Part shown: in pieces, positions 1 through 8,901 of the stretch
Layout of the letters: every line of letters begins with the position of its first letter
How positions within the stretch are numbered: the first letter of the stretch is position 1
NCBI GenBank assembly: GCA_905200645.1
Contig: CAJKLD010000008.1
Coordinates: 8,878 to 72,877 of the forward strand
Reading direction: 5' to 3'
Length of the DNA stretch: 64,000 nucleotides
Origin: an uncultured Phascolarctobacterium sp.
GTDB lineage: Bacteria; Bacillota; Negativicutes; Acidaminococcales; Acidaminococcaceae
Notes under the pieces: model-generated
What the model saw: the letters and a program-made list of their open reading frames with translations, nothing else
Told to the model about the DNA's origin: nothing
Databases searched by the model: none
Position numbers and translations under genes: made by a program

Positions 1-160
1 TGTCCAATCCTAAAGCAGACAAATCAATCATAGTTGCTACGTTACCTTTACTCAAGCGCAGCCACAGCATGCCGCCCATTACTCTGTTGATGCGCTTTTG
101 GTTAAGCTGCCAGGCCTCCTCCAGCGTTGCAGCTTTTTTGAGTTCACGAATAGTAAGCAT
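1..160 (-). CDS. Xanthine dehydrogenase-type FAD-binding subunit (N-terminal fragment)
   Basis: The start of a gene that runs off the left edge of the window; only the first 53 codons are visible. The protein begins MLTIRELKKAATLEEAWQLN and continues with a GGMLWLR stretch and an IDLSALGLD stretch, which is the N-terminal FAD-binding fold of molybdopterin dehydrogenase medium subunits (XdhB/CoxM type). A GGAGGG ribosome binding site lies five bases before the ATG. In the family this subunit passes electrons from the iron-sulfur clusters to FAD in a purine or related hydroxylase. The accessory genes that follow (MocA-like, XdhC, YqeB, YqeC, purine permease) support this. Substrate cannot be told from the fragment. 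Confidence 0.7.
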   Translation of the reverse strand, partial: MLTIRELKKAATLEEAWQLNQKRINRVMGGMLWLRLSKGNVATMIDLSALGLD

Positions 161-327
161 AAAAAGCCCTCCATTATGCATTTTACTCATAATTAATCAG
201 TTTAATTTTACCATAAAAAGTTATCTTTTAAAAGGATTTACCCATTACTTGTAGAAATATAAAACAACTGATTTTTGTTAGTTTAACCTTTGTGTGCCGT
301 TTTTTTATTACGGCAGGAGAAAATATT

Positions 328-936
328 ATGCTGAACACTTATCCTATTGGCTGCATCATCATGGCCTCCGGACATTCTGAACGCTATGGCAGCAACAAAC
401 TGCTGGAAAACTTTCAAGGCCACCCTCTTATCCAATATATTTTGAACAGCACCAGCGAAATTTTTGCTCAGCGAGTAGTTGTTACCCGCTATCAAAAAAT
501 CGCAGCTCTGTGCCACAAGCAAAATATTCCCTGCCTACTTCACAATAAACCATATTTAAACGACACCGTGCGCCTAGGATTGGCATATCTGCAAGCCAGG
601 GATTTTTTAGGCTATGCCTTTTGTACCAGTGACCAACCTTTTCTGCAACAAGCAAGTATCGCTAATTTATGCGCCAGCTTTGTGGCCGCGCCCTACGCCA
701 TTAAACGTTTAGCTTACGGCAATTCGCCTGGTAATCCTATAATTTTTCCGAAAGATTTAGTTCAAGAGCTGCAAAACCTGCCCCAAGATAGCGGCGGCGC
801 TATTTTGGCAAAAAAATATCCTGAACGAGTACGCTTAGTACAAGTTCAGGATAGGTATGAACTTTTTGACGTTGATACAGTACGCGATTTGCGCCAATGT
901 CTTAATCTTGCGGCAGCACGATGTTCAAAACAATAG
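328..936 (+). CDS. MocA/YgfJ-like molybdenum hydroxylase accessory nucleotidyltransferase
   Basis: A 202-residue protein with the NTP-transferase signature near the N terminus (IIMASGHSERYGSNKLL) and an acidic TSDQPFL motif around residue 100, as in MocA/YgfJ proteins. The family transfers a nucleotide (CTP in MocA) to molybdopterin to make the dinucleotide cofactor used by xanthine dehydrogenase-type enzymes. The ATG at 328 is chosen over an upstream in-frame ATG at 292 because AGGAGA sits seven bases before it and the domain starts there. It is divergent from the FAD subunit gene, and its 3' end overlaps the convergent permease gene by 35 bases. Cofactor specificity is inferred from context. 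Confidence 0.72.
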   Translation: MLNTYPIGCIIMASGHSERYGSNKLLENFQGHPLIQYILNSTSEIFAQRVVVTRYQKIAALCHKQNIPCLLHNKPYLNDTVRLGLAYLQARDFLGYAFCTSDQPFLQQASIANLCASFVAAPYAIKRLAYGNSPGNPIIFPKDLVQELQNLPQDSGGAILAKKYPERVRLVQVQDRYELFDVDTVRDLRQCLNLAAARCSKQ

Positions 937-2293
937 CTACCAAAGCAGCAGGAACAATACCTGAGCCGCCGAAAATCAATTTAACAGCAGCAGGAGCGTG
1001 AGCTAAAATACCGGGATTTGCGCCCATGCCATAACCAACGCCGAGAGCAACTGCCACAATGGTCAAATTGCGCGGCGTTAATTTTTCTTTAGTAATAAGT
1101 TGAATACCGCTGACTACAATGCTGGAAAACATCATTACAGCAGCGCCTCCCAAAACTGATTGAGGCATAATGGAAACCAAAGCGCCTAGCTTAGGAATCA
1201 AACCACAGAGAATTAAGAACATACCGCCTGTCGCCAAAGCAAATCTATTGACAACTTTAGTCATTGCCACTAAGCCAACATTCTGGCTGAAAGAAGTATT
1301 AGGCAAAACGCCGAATAGAGCCGCAAAGCTGGAACCAATACCGTCGCAGATAACACCGCCGGAAAGCTCTTTATCAGTAGCTTCACGATTCAAACCGCCT
1401 TCCATAACGCCGGAAATATCACCAACGGTTTCGACTGCCGTAACGATAAACATAATGCACACCGGAATAATAGCACGCATATCAAAAATAATATCCACAG
1501 GCATAAATTCCGGTACTGAAAACCAACCGGCCTGCGCTACTTTATCCCAATTTAAAACCCATGATTTAGTAAACTCTACGCCTTTAGCAGTAACACCGGT
1601 AGTTGGTAAAACTATCCCCATAACAAAAGCAGCCGCATAACCGGCAATAATCCCCAACAAAATAGAAGAAGAACTCAAAAACCCTTTAGTGCCATGTTTA
1701 AAAAACAAAATTACTACCAAAACAAACAGACCTAAACCCAAATTTTCCGCAGAACCAAAATCATTGGTTTTAAAACCGCCGCCAAAGGAGTTAATGCCAA
1801 CGGCAATCAAGGATAAACCAATGGATAATACAACTGTTCCTGTTACTACGGACGGAAAAAAACGACGCAAGGGTTTAAGGAAAAAGCCTAAAATGCCCTC
1901 AAAAATACCACCAATAATTGACGCGCCCATAATAGCGCTATATGCCGCAATCCCGCTGCCCATAGTTGCTACAACACTGCTGAAAACGCCGATAAACCCG
2001 GAACTGGTACCCATAATAATAGGCACCTTACCGCCGCAGAGGCCAATGCCGTATAATTGTACTAAAGTTACGATACCAGCTATAATCATAGCATTTTGGA
2101 GCAAGCTAATCTGCAAATCAACAAAATCTTTGCCGCCCATAATACCACACGCACCGCCGATAATCAAAAGTGGTGTCAAATTGCCTACGAACATTGCCAA
2201 AACATGTTGTAAGCCTAAAGGAACAGCTTGGCTCAAAGGCATTTTGCCCTCAAAACGATAAGCGTCCTCGGAAAGATTGATAAATTTTGCCAT
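902..2293 (-). CDS. NCS2 family uracil/xanthine permease
   Basis: A 463-residue, very hydrophobic protein with about 12-14 membrane segments. It carries the nucleobase-transporter family signature (QNVGLVAMT, roughly residue 325) and an N-terminal GLQHVLAMFVGN block typical of NCS2 permeases. NCS2 proteins import uracil, xanthine or uric acid with protons. Because it lies between a MocA-like gene and XdhC, xanthine or another purine for the neighbouring hydroxylase is the likely substrate (inference). The ATG at 2293 follows GGAGGT with good spacing, so a longer reading with five extra residues is not used. Confidence 0.82.
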   Translation of the reverse strand: MAKFINLSEDAYRFEGKMPLSQAVPLGLQHVLAMFVGNLTPLLIIGGACGIMGGKDFVDLQISLLQNAMIIAGIVTLVQLYGIGLCGGKVPIIMGTSSGFIGVFSSVVATMGSGIAAYSAIMGASIIGGIFEGILGFFLKPLRRFFPSVVTGTVVLSIGLSLIAVGINSFGGGFKTNDFGSAENLGLGLFVLVVILFFKHGTKGFLSSSSILLGIIAGYAAAFVMGIVLPTTGVTAKGVEFTKSWVLNWDKVAQAGWFSVPEFMPVDIIFDMRAIIPVCIMFIVTAVETVGDISGVMEGGLNREATDKELSGGVICDGIGSSFAALFGVLPNTSFSQNVGLVAMTKVVNRFALATGGMFLILCGLIPKLGALVSIMPQSVLGGAAVMMFSSIVVSGIQLITKEKLTPRNLTIVAVALGVGYGMGANPGILAHAPAAVKLIFGGSGIVPAALVAIVLNIVLPQD

Positions 2294-2326
2294 ATAAACA
2301 ACCTCCAAAAATTCCTGATAGTCACT

Positions 2327-2356
2327 ATTTTAGCGTATATCCCCTTTATCTGTAAA
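2327..2356 (-). promoter_or_regulatory. Probable promoter of the purine permease gene
   Basis: On the minus strand TTTACA and TAAAAT are separated by 18 bases, about 35 bases upstream of the permease start. Five of six bases match in each box, but the spacer is one base longer than ideal. Confidence 0.45.
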
Positions 2357-2377
2357 GATTTTTACGGTTAAAAAGCG

Positions 2378-2398
2378 AAGATTTTCAGCAAAAATCTT
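2378..2398 (-). terminator. Hairpin after the xdhC-like gene
   Basis: AAGATTTT and AAAATCTT pair around a five-base loop just downstream of the XdhC stop codon. The T-rich stretch on the minus strand is broken by CGC, so this is a weak terminator candidate. Confidence 0.4.
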
Positions 2399-2430
2399 TT
2401 TAACGTTCATATTCTATTTTATCTTTTTGG

Positions 2431-3381
2431 TTAAGACCTTGCAGCGCGTACTTGAATAAGCTGCGCCGCAATAGAAACGGCTATTTCAGCAGGCGTTTCA
2501 CTGCCAATTTGCAGTCCGACAGGCGTAGTAATTCTCGCCAGCTGTTCATCAGTATAGCCTTCTGCAAGCAATACCTGCCGCGCCATTTTCGATTTATTCC
2601 TGCTGCCCATAATGCCTATATAACCTACGGGAGTATGAAGCAAAAAGCGCTCACAATTTGCATCATGCTCATGACCTCGCGTCATAACTACGGCATAATC
2701 AGTTTCTCGCAGCGTACAAGCCTCAGCTAAACGGCAAAAGTCCACTTGTTTAACAAGTTCTGCCATAGGAAATACAGCAGCGTCAGCAAATTCTTTACGG
2801 TCATCAAAAACCGCGCAGCGAAAGCCTACATGACACAAAAGCGGCACCAGCTCTCTGGCAACATGACCGGCGCCAAAAACATATACCATACCGTCATAGC
2901 AATGCTGCTCCGCATAATATTCATTGCCGTTCAGCATCACTAAACCGCGCCTTCCCTTAATCGGCAATGAATTTTTAACTGCTATTTCACCCTCGCCCAA
3001 GGGCAGCAGCAGCCACCAAGGCTTATTTTCTGCCAGCCTACCGGCTATTTGCTCTGCTAACGTAGTTGCCGCTGCGCCTGCTACATAACAAAACTGCAAG
3101 CTGCAATAACCGCCGCAGGCCATTCCGGCAGCGGGAGATAAATCGTAACGCCGGTAAAAGCTGTACTGCTCGCCGCAGGCTAATTTTTTCTGCGCTTCGC
3201 AAATGGCGGTATATTCCATACTGCCGCCGCCAATAGTACCATAAGCCAAGCCGTCTCTGTTGACCAACATATACGCACCACTGCTGCGCGGCGTAGAGCC
3301 CTCGCTTTCAATGAGAAAAACAAGATAACAAGCGTTTTTCTGCTCGGTCTGTAATTTTATTTGTTCAATCAATTTTTTCAT
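2431..3381 (-). CDS. XdhC/CoxI family molybdenum hydroxylase maturation protein
   Basis: A 316-residue protein with the XdhC N-terminal block (EGSTPRSSGAYMLV, then GTIGGGSMEY) and a C-terminal Rossmann-like half (VFGAGHVARELVPLL, then VVMTRGHEHD and GIMGSRNK). In the family XdhC binds molybdenum cofactor, promotes its sulfuration and hands it to xanthine dehydrogenase in the cytoplasm. The start is nine bases after the upstream YqeB stop, so the two are probably translated from one mRNA. The Shine-Dalgarno match is weak, consistent with coupling. The set with YqeB and YqeC points to the selenium-dependent branch of the family. Confidence 0.82.
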   Translation of the reverse strand: MKKLIEQIKLQTEQKNACYLVFLIESEGSTPRSSGAYMLVNRDGLAYGTIGGGSMEYTAICEAQKKLACGEQYSFYRRYDLSPAAGMACGGYCSLQFCYVAGAAATTLAEQIAGRLAENKPWWLLLPLGEGEIAVKNSLPIKGRRGLVMLNGNEYYAEQHCYDGMVYVFGAGHVARELVPLLCHVGFRCAVFDDRKEFADAAVFPMAELVKQVDFCRLAEACTLRETDYAVVMTRGHEHDANCERFLLHTPVGYIGIMGSRNKSKMARQVLLAEGYTDEQLARITTPVGLQIGSETPAEIAVSIAAQLIQVRAARS

Positions 3382-3390
3382 AGCTGCACT

Positions 3391-4215
3391 CTAATTTTTG
3401 TTTTGCTCGGTTGCATACCGGCACACCAGCTCCAGCACGCTTCCCGCAATACATCTTGCCTTGTCGGAAATTGTAAAGCAGTTGGCCAGTTCCTCTTGAC
3501 GCGGGTCAATGTCGGCAATTTTAAAGCCCTTAGTCACCCAAAAGCCTTCGCGAATCATGCCGCGAATAATACCGCTCAAGCTTGCGGTAACCGATGTAAC
3601 CTTACCTTCCATATCGGTTATTTCCGCAATTAACTGTCCTTTGGCTACGATACTGCCAATGTCCTGCACAATATGCAAGCTGCCCTCCGCTACGGCGTGC
3701 AGAACTCTTTCCTTGCCAAAGCCGCCAATAATTCCCGGTACGCCGCTGTTTGGAGCAGCGCTGCCCGCTTTTATTATGCGTCCTAAATTATGGCCGCGCT
3801 TGGTTTCTACCACAGCGTGCACATCCTTGCCTGCCGTAAAGCCCGGCCCCAACGCAATAGTCAACGGTGCCATATCCATATTAGTACCAAGATTTTTCTT
3901 AGCGATAATAGCGTCCACTACTATATCCGGCGACAAGGTTTTTACGCAGGCAGCAGCTTCGTCTACTAAAATCGGCACCTGTCCCTGCTCCCATACGGAC
4001 AAGGCTTCGCTTAAAGTATTTATGCGCACGCCCGTCATACCCTCCACAGTTACCTTGCCGCTGTAAACAGCCTCGCACAAAGCTACCTGCCGTCTGATAG
4101 CGGAAGGCTGCGCACATTCCAAAACCAAAGGTGCAAAGCCTGCGCTCCATAGACGATAAATAACGCCCGTTGCTAAGTCTCCGCCGCCACGGACAATAAT
4201 TCGTAAATTCTGCAT
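3391..4215 (-). CDS. yqeB: YqeB/EF2563-type selenium-dependent molybdenum hydroxylase protein
   Basis: A 274-residue protein opening with a nucleotide-binding-like RGGGDLATGVIYRLW and containing NMDMAPLTIALGPGFTAGKD and ETKRGHNLGR blocks that I recognise from the EF2563/YqeB family. Comparative genomics has tied this family to selenium-dependent molybdenum hydroxylases, where a labile selenium replaces the sulfido ligand. No enzymatic activity is established. It is the middle gene of yqeC-yqeB-xdhC, with gaps of seven and nine bases, strongly suggesting one operon. Confidence 0.8.
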   Translation of the reverse strand: MQNLRIIVRGGGDLATGVIYRLWSAGFAPLVLECAQPSAIRRQVALCEAVYSGKVTVEGMTGVRINTLSEALSVWEQGQVPILVDEAAACVKTLSPDIVVDAIIAKKNLGTNMDMAPLTIALGPGFTAGKDVHAVVETKRGHNLGRIIKAGSAAPNSGVPGIIGGFGKERVLHAVAEGSLHIVQDIGSIVAKGQLIAEITDMEGKVTSVTASLSGIIRGMIREGFWVTKGFKIADIDPRQEELANCFTISDKARCIAGSVLELVCRYATEQNKN

Positions 4216-4222
4216 ATAATGA

Positions 4223-4921
4223 TCACCTCTTACCGCGAAGCCATATTTTTTCCTTATCTATGCCATATCCTACCAATATATTTTGCAATGCTTGTACACG
4301 TGCTTTTTCGACCACGTCACACTTGTTTAAGGCTACATAAAAATCCCTTGAGCCAACATTTTTTCTGCTGCCGTTTTCACTTACAATTATTTTTGCTAAT
4401 TTATTTTCATCCAGCAGAAGATTACATTCATTAACAAAAATATACTTAGCCAACTGCCAGCGAAAGCAGGCTTCCTCCATAGTTTTGCCAAAAGCGTCCA
4501 TGCCAACTACGGCGATTACAATATCACTTGCCGCCAGCAGCACCGGCTCATGAGCAGCAGGCACTTTGCAGGGCATTTGTTTAGCGCCGTCCGCCTCTAC
4601 CAGCATAATCTCACTGGCAGCGATAGCCTGTTCCAATAAAACAGCAGACGGCACTACTAGTTTATGCGTTCCCTGCTCCAAATTTCCTATAACAGCATAC
4701 GCCCCTTTTTTCCACATGGCTTCCAACTGTTGAATATTTTTTGCTAAGCTATTTTCCTGCGGCTGCCAAATATGCGTAGTAGTCATAGCGACAGTTTTTC
4801 TGCCCTGCGCAGCAAAAAGCTGCGCCAGCTCATACATAATAGTAGTTTTTCCGCCGCCGCCAACAAGAGAAATGATATGCTTTTTTTCGTCTTTTAAAAA
4901 GCTCCAAGGACAAGAATACAC
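4223..4921 (-). CDS. yqeC: YqeC, P-loop accessory protein of selenium-dependent hydroxylases
   Basis: A 232-residue protein with a Walker A motif near residue 20 (SLVGGGGKTTIMYELA) and a MLVEADGAKQMPCKVPAAHE segment typical of YqeC. The family co-occurs with selenium-dependent molybdenum hydroxylases; its biochemical role is unknown. Translation starts at GTG (4921), preceded by AGGAG with six bases spacing; no better ATG exists upstream. It heads the yqeC-yqeB-xdhC run. The window shows no selD or selenium-specific gene, so selenium use is inferred from family membership. Confidence 0.78.
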   Translation of the reverse strand: MYSCPWSFLKDEKKHIISLVGGGGKTTIMYELAQLFAAQGRKTVAMTTTHIWQPQENSLAKNIQQLEAMWKKGAYAVIGNLEQGTHKLVVPSAVLLEQAIAASEIMLVEADGAKQMPCKVPAAHEPVLLAASDIVIAVVGMDAFGKTMEEACFRWQLAKYIFVNECNLLLDENKLAKIIVSENGSRKNVGSRDFYVALNKCDVVEKARVQALQNILVGYGIDKEKIWLRGKR

Positions 4922-4992
4922 GTAAAGCTCCTAAGATCAAGCATTTAGACTGCTATGTTTTTATATTTTTTACTAAGAGAAGCAGCGATATT

Positions 4993-5496
4993 TTATACTT
5001 TTTGCAGCCTGTTTTCAAACGTCCGGGCTAATACTGTACCAATTATTCCCGTAAGCACCTGCGGTACACTCATAGCGAAAATAATAGTGTTACGCAACGC
5101 CGGATTAGCCAGTTCTAAAAACCATAACACCAACCAAGCAGCAACAAGCATGACTACACCCTTACACAAGGGCGGTAAGAACAACTCCATAAATTTTCTG
5201 CCTGCAAAAATAAAGTTGCCCACAATAAAAAATATGTTACCCAGCCAAACCACCGGTATAAGAAACGTTAAAGCCAGCTGACCTTGAGCGTAGGCCGTAA
5301 GCGGCAACAGTATACCTAAAAGTATAGCCGTTGTTCTGCCGTTTAGTTTCAAGGTCAGCACCAGCATCATATGCACTAAAGAACCAATAAGAAAGGTACT
5401 TACAGGCAGCGGCAAAGGGATAAACAGCCGCAAGCTCTGCAAAACCAACGCTAGAGCAATCAACAGCGCTCCGCGCACTATATTGCGATTCTTCAT
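4993..5496 (-). CDS. ECF S-component-like integral membrane protein
   Basis: A 167-residue, strongly hydrophobic protein with about five predicted membrane segments and a basic N terminus (MKNRNIVRGALLIALALVLQ), the pattern of substrate-binding S components of energy-coupling factor transporters. No ATPase or EcfT gene is nearby, so it would share a module encoded elsewhere. The ATG overlaps the stop of the upstream aminotransferase-like gene by one base, so both are probably co-translated. The ligand is not identifiable from the sequence. Assignment to the S-component class is by overall pattern only. Confidence 0.5.
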   Translation of the reverse strand: MKNRNIVRGALLIALALVLQSLRLFIPLPLPVSTFLIGSLVHMMLVLTLKLNGRTTAILLGILLPLTAYAQGQLALTFLIPVVWLGNIFFIVGNFIFAGRKFMELFLPPLCKGVVMLVAAWLVLWFLELANPALRNTIIFAMSVPQVLTGIIGTVLARTFENRLQKV

Positions 5497-6371
5497 TATT
5501 TAGCAGGACATTCTTTAGCAACAAATTCTTCGTAAGCTTTTTGCAGTTTAACTGCTAATTCGCCTGGATTGCCGCCATTGACAAATCTACGGTCAATTTT
5601 AGTCACAGGCATAAACTCACAACGGGGACCGCACAAAAATGCTTCGTCTGCCTTCAAAGCAAATTCCTTATCAAAAGGACGCTCAATAATCTGTAAATCT
5701 AAATCTTTGGCAAGACGCTCCATCAACAAACGGCGAACAACATTCTTGTGAATAAAATTGTTTTCCGGATGCGTCCACAGCACACCATCTTTATATACAA
5801 AGAAGCTTGCTTCTGTACTCTCAGTAATTTTGCCGTCACGCACAAAGAGCGCGTCAAAAGCGCGGCTGACGGTTGCTTTTTGCTTAGCCACAACCTCCGG
5901 CAGCCTATTCAAAGTATTAACGTCGCAGCGGGACCAACGCTCGTCCTTTTCCGTAATCACATTGACGCCCTTAGCACGCTTTTCGGCTAAAGCCGCGCGG
6001 TCAACAGGCACGGCAAACATGGTCAGACGCGGTACGGAAGGCTCCGGATAAGCCAAGCCGTAGGGAGCGCTGCCGCGGGTAATCTGCGTATAAATTTCGC
6101 AGTTCTGCATTCCGGTAGCTTCAATAAGACTTTCGTGAAATTCTACCAATTCTTCAATCATATATACGCCAGGAATTTTTACGGAAATAACCGAATCAAA
6201 AAGATTATTCATCAGTGGCAGCAACGCAAAACAGCGTCCGTTATATACGGGCACCAATTCAAAAACGCCGTCGCCAAAATTATGGCCGCGGTCGTTAACA
6301 TCTACAAAAGCTTCCTCCATAGGCATAATTTCGCCGTCGATAAGCACTAAGTGTTCTTTGATTTCGCTCAT
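5496..6371 (-). CDS. Class IV aminotransferase homologue lacking the PLP lysine
   Basis: A 291-residue protein with the fold-type IV layout of D-amino acid aminotransferase: DRGHNFGDGVFE near residue 30, YTQITRGSAP near 95, and RCDVNTLNRLPEVVAKQ near 150. In D-amino acid aminotransferases the last motif reads RCDIKSLN, with the lysine forming the PLP Schiff base. Here it is Asn152, read directly from the codon AAT. The phosphate-binding TSTTSE motif is also changed (CGPRCE), while the glutamate after the lysine (ITEST) is kept. Length is normal and the frame intact, so it is not a decaying gene. GGAGG lies seven bases before the ATG. It may be a PLP-independent or regulatory protein. Confidence 0.7.
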   Translation of the reverse strand: MSEIKEHLVLIDGEIMPMEEAFVDVNDRGHNFGDGVFELVPVYNGRCFALLPLMNNLFDSVISVKIPGVYMIEELVEFHESLIEATGMQNCEIYTQITRGSAPYGLAYPEPSVPRLTMFAVPVDRAALAEKRAKGVNVITEKDERWSRCDVNTLNRLPEVVAKQKATVSRAFDALFVRDGKITESTEASFFVYKDGVLWTHPENNFIHKNVVRRLLMERLAKDLDLQIIERPFDKEFALKADEAFLCGPRCEFMPVTKIDRRFVNGGNPGELAVKLQKAYEEFVAKECPAK

Positions 6372-6573
6372 TTTTCTTCCTCCATTTATTTTGTAAGCTA
6401 TGCACGAGAATATTTTTCTTTTTATTCACGATAAGCAAGTAAAAATCTTGTCTAAAATATTGTATAATAGATTAGAATCGTGACAATAATAATATTATAC
6501 ACCAAACAGCTTGCTTTTGGCAAAATTTGTTCTGTGGTGCTTGTCATAAAATATCATTTGAAGGAGCTTGTTT

Positions 6574-8883
6574 ATGAGTCATTTACCAACCATTATCACC
6601 GATCTGGCGATGATTTTGCTTGTTGCCGGTATGACGACAATTCTATTTAAAAAAATCAATCAGCCGCTAGTTTTAGGCTACATTATCGCCGGTTTTATTA
6701 CGGGACCTAATTTTGTTTTCTTTCCCACAGTCGCCGACAAGGTAAATGTGCAGGCTTGGTCAGAAATCGGCGTTATTTTTCTGCTCTTTGCTTTAGGACT
6801 GGAATTCAGCTTTTATAAATTGAAAAAAGTTGGCAGTACGGCTTTTGTTTCTACAGCGATAATTATTTTTTGTATGATTTTAGTAGGCTACGGTGTAGGT
6901 CAGCTACTTGGCTGGAGCCATATGGACAGCATCTTTCTTGGAGGTATGCTCTCCATGTCCTCCACTGCCATCATTATCAAAGCATTTGACGATTTAAATT
7001 TGCGCAGCAAAAGCTTTACGGAGGTTGTTTTCGGCGTATTGATAGTAGAGGATATCGCCGGTATCGCCATGATGGTTATTCTTTCCACCATTGCGGTAGC
7101 TACCAGCGGCATTTCCACCACAGAGCTGCTTATGAGCGTAGCGCGCTTAGTTTTCTTTTTAGTATTGTGGTTTGTACTGGGAATGTATCTTGTGCCCAGC
7201 TTTTTCAAGCGCGCCAACAAGCTGATGAATGACGAAACCTTAGTAGTTGTTTCCATCGGTCTTTGCTTAGGCATGGTATTTATCGCTACAAACTTAGGCT
7301 TTTCCTCTGCGTTAGGCGCTTTCATTATGGGTTCTTTAATTGCCGAGGCTCCCAACGCCGAGCATATTGAGCATTTAATCGCGCCTATTAAAAATCTTTT
7401 TGGCGCCGTCTTTTTCGTTTCCGTCGGTATGATGGTTAATCCTGCGCTTTTGGCTAACTATGCCGTTCCCGTAATGGTGCTTGTCGCTACAACAATTCTG
7501 GGGCAAATGTTTTTCGCCACCTGCGGTATACTTGCTGCCGGTCAAAAGCTGAAAACTGCCGTGCACTGCGGCTTCAGCTTAACCCAAATCGGCGAATTTT
7601 CCTTTATCTTGGCTTCTTTAGGCACCAGCTTGGGCGTAACCAGCGATTTTCTCTATCCCATTATCGTTGCTGTATCAGTTATTACTACTTTTACTACACC
7701 CTTTTTTATCAACGCTGCCGAGCCTGCTTACGCCAAGCTGGAAGCTATTCTGCCGCAACGCTTCCTCAACTGGCTGGAGCGCTACACGGATAATAACGAC
7801 AGCAAGAACGATCAAGACTGGAAAAATTATCTGCAAATTTATATTCTGCACTTGGTAATTTATTCCACACTGCTGTTGGCGATTATTTTAGGCGCTACGC
7901 TTTATCTGCTGCCCTATTTGCAAAACACTCTGCAGCTTGTCTACGCTAATTGGCTGGCTGCCGGGATAACGATTTTATTTATGGCGCCAATTTTGCGTGC
8001 CATCCTCATCAACCACGCCGAAAACACGGAACTCTTTGCTATTCTTTGGTTTAAAAAGCGCTCCAACCATTTACCGCTGTTGATTTTAGTTTTGGGCAAG
8101 GTCGTGATTGCCACTATGACCTTATATTTTGTTATCCATAACATTATTGGTCTGCACGGACTTATCGCTTTTTTGGTAATGATAGGAACCGCTTATTTAA
8201 TTGCGTCCTCTGATTGGCTCATGGGCGAATATCTGCGTATTGAATCGCGTTTCTTAGTAAATCTTAACGAAAAACACATGCGTAAACACCGTGAAGCCCA
8301 AGGCACACAAAAAACTGAACAAGGCAATTGGTTCGACGAAGAATTGCAGCTGACATGCTATCAAGTAGCTGACGACTCTCCCGTTATCGGTCAAACTATG
8401 AAAAAATTGGCTATACGCCAATCCTACGGCTGCAACGTTTTACAAATCAAAACCGCTACAGCTACTATTGATATGCCCGGCGGCGAACAAATAATCACTA
8501 AAGGTTCTAAGCTGCTGCTAATCGGTACGGCAAGCCAGTTCAAAATTTTTGACGCCGCTATTATTCAGCTTAAATTAAAAATACAACGTTTAGAAGAAGC
8601 AAAAACTCTGCGTCACTTTATGCTGGAAGGAAATAAAAGCAAACCTGAGCAGCAATTTAAGTCCGTCGCCATTACTATCGACAAGCACTCTCCCCTTTTA
8701 GGTGCCACCTTAAAAGCGGCTAATCTGCGTCATAAATGGAGCTGTTTAGTAATCGGTTTAGAACGCGGCGCTTTTACCATAACCAATCCTAACGTAGATT
8801 TAGTTTTTGAAAAAAATGATTTGCTATGGATTTTAGGCAAGCAAAAAATGATTAACACCCTAATCAGAGAAGAAATTTTGTAA
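6574..8883 (+). CDS. CPA2 family monovalent cation:proton antiporter with TrkA-C domains
   Basis: A 769-residue membrane protein. Residues 1-385 form the Na+/H+ exchanger domain with about 12 helices, including GYIIAGFITGPN and the EDIAGIAM motif whose acidic residues carry protons in this family. Residues 420-560 add further membrane helices. The C terminus holds two TrkA-C-like domains (about 590-665 and 690-765) but no Rossmann RCK-N domain. The family exchanges K+ or Na+ for H+ for pH and osmotic control. The ATG at 6574 has AAGGAG seven bases upstream; a TTG two codons earlier is rejected. It is convergent with pilT, 18 bases apart. Confidence 0.83.
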   Translation: MSHLPTIITDLAMILLVAGMTTILFKKINQPLVLGYIIAGFITGPNFVFFPTVADKVNVQAWSEIGVIFLLFALGLEFSFYKLKKVGSTAFVSTAIIIFCMILVGYGVGQLLGWSHMDSIFLGGMLSMSSTAIIIKAFDDLNLRSKSFTEVVFGVLIVEDIAGIAMMVILSTIAVATSGISTTELLMSVARLVFFLVLWFVLGMYLVPSFFKRANKLMNDETLVVVSIGLCLGMVFIATNLGFSSALGAFIMGSLIAEAPNAEHIEHLIAPIKNLFGAVFFVSVGMMVNPALLANYAVPVMVLVATTILGQMFFATCGILAAGQKLKTAVHCGFSLTQIGEFSFILASLGTSLGVTSDFLYPIIVAVSVITTFTTPFFINAAEPAYAKLEAILPQRFLNWLERYTDNNDSKNDQDWKNYLQIYILHLVIYSTLLLAIILGATLYLLPYLQNTLQLVYANWLAAGITILFMAPILRAILINHAENTELFAILWFKKRSNHLPLLILVLGKVVIATMTLYFVIHNIIGLHGLIAFLVMIGTAYLIASSDWLMGEYLRIESRFLVNLNEKHMRKHREAQGTQKTEQGNWFDEELQLTCYQVADDSPVIGQTMKKLAIRQSYGCNVLQIKTATATIDMPGGEQIITKGSKLLLIGTASQFKIFDAAIIQLKLKIQRLEEAKTLRHFMLEGNKSKPEQQFKSVAITIDKHSPLLGATLKAANLRHKWSCLVIGLERGAFTITNPNVDLVFEKNDLLWILGKQKMINTLIREEIL

Positions 8884-8901
8884 AATTAAATTTCGCTTTG
8901 C

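Noticed and set aside
6463..6468. TATAAT upstream of the cation antiporter as a promoter
   Set aside because: No -35 hexamer at 16-18 bases and no TGn extension, so it is not listed as a feature.
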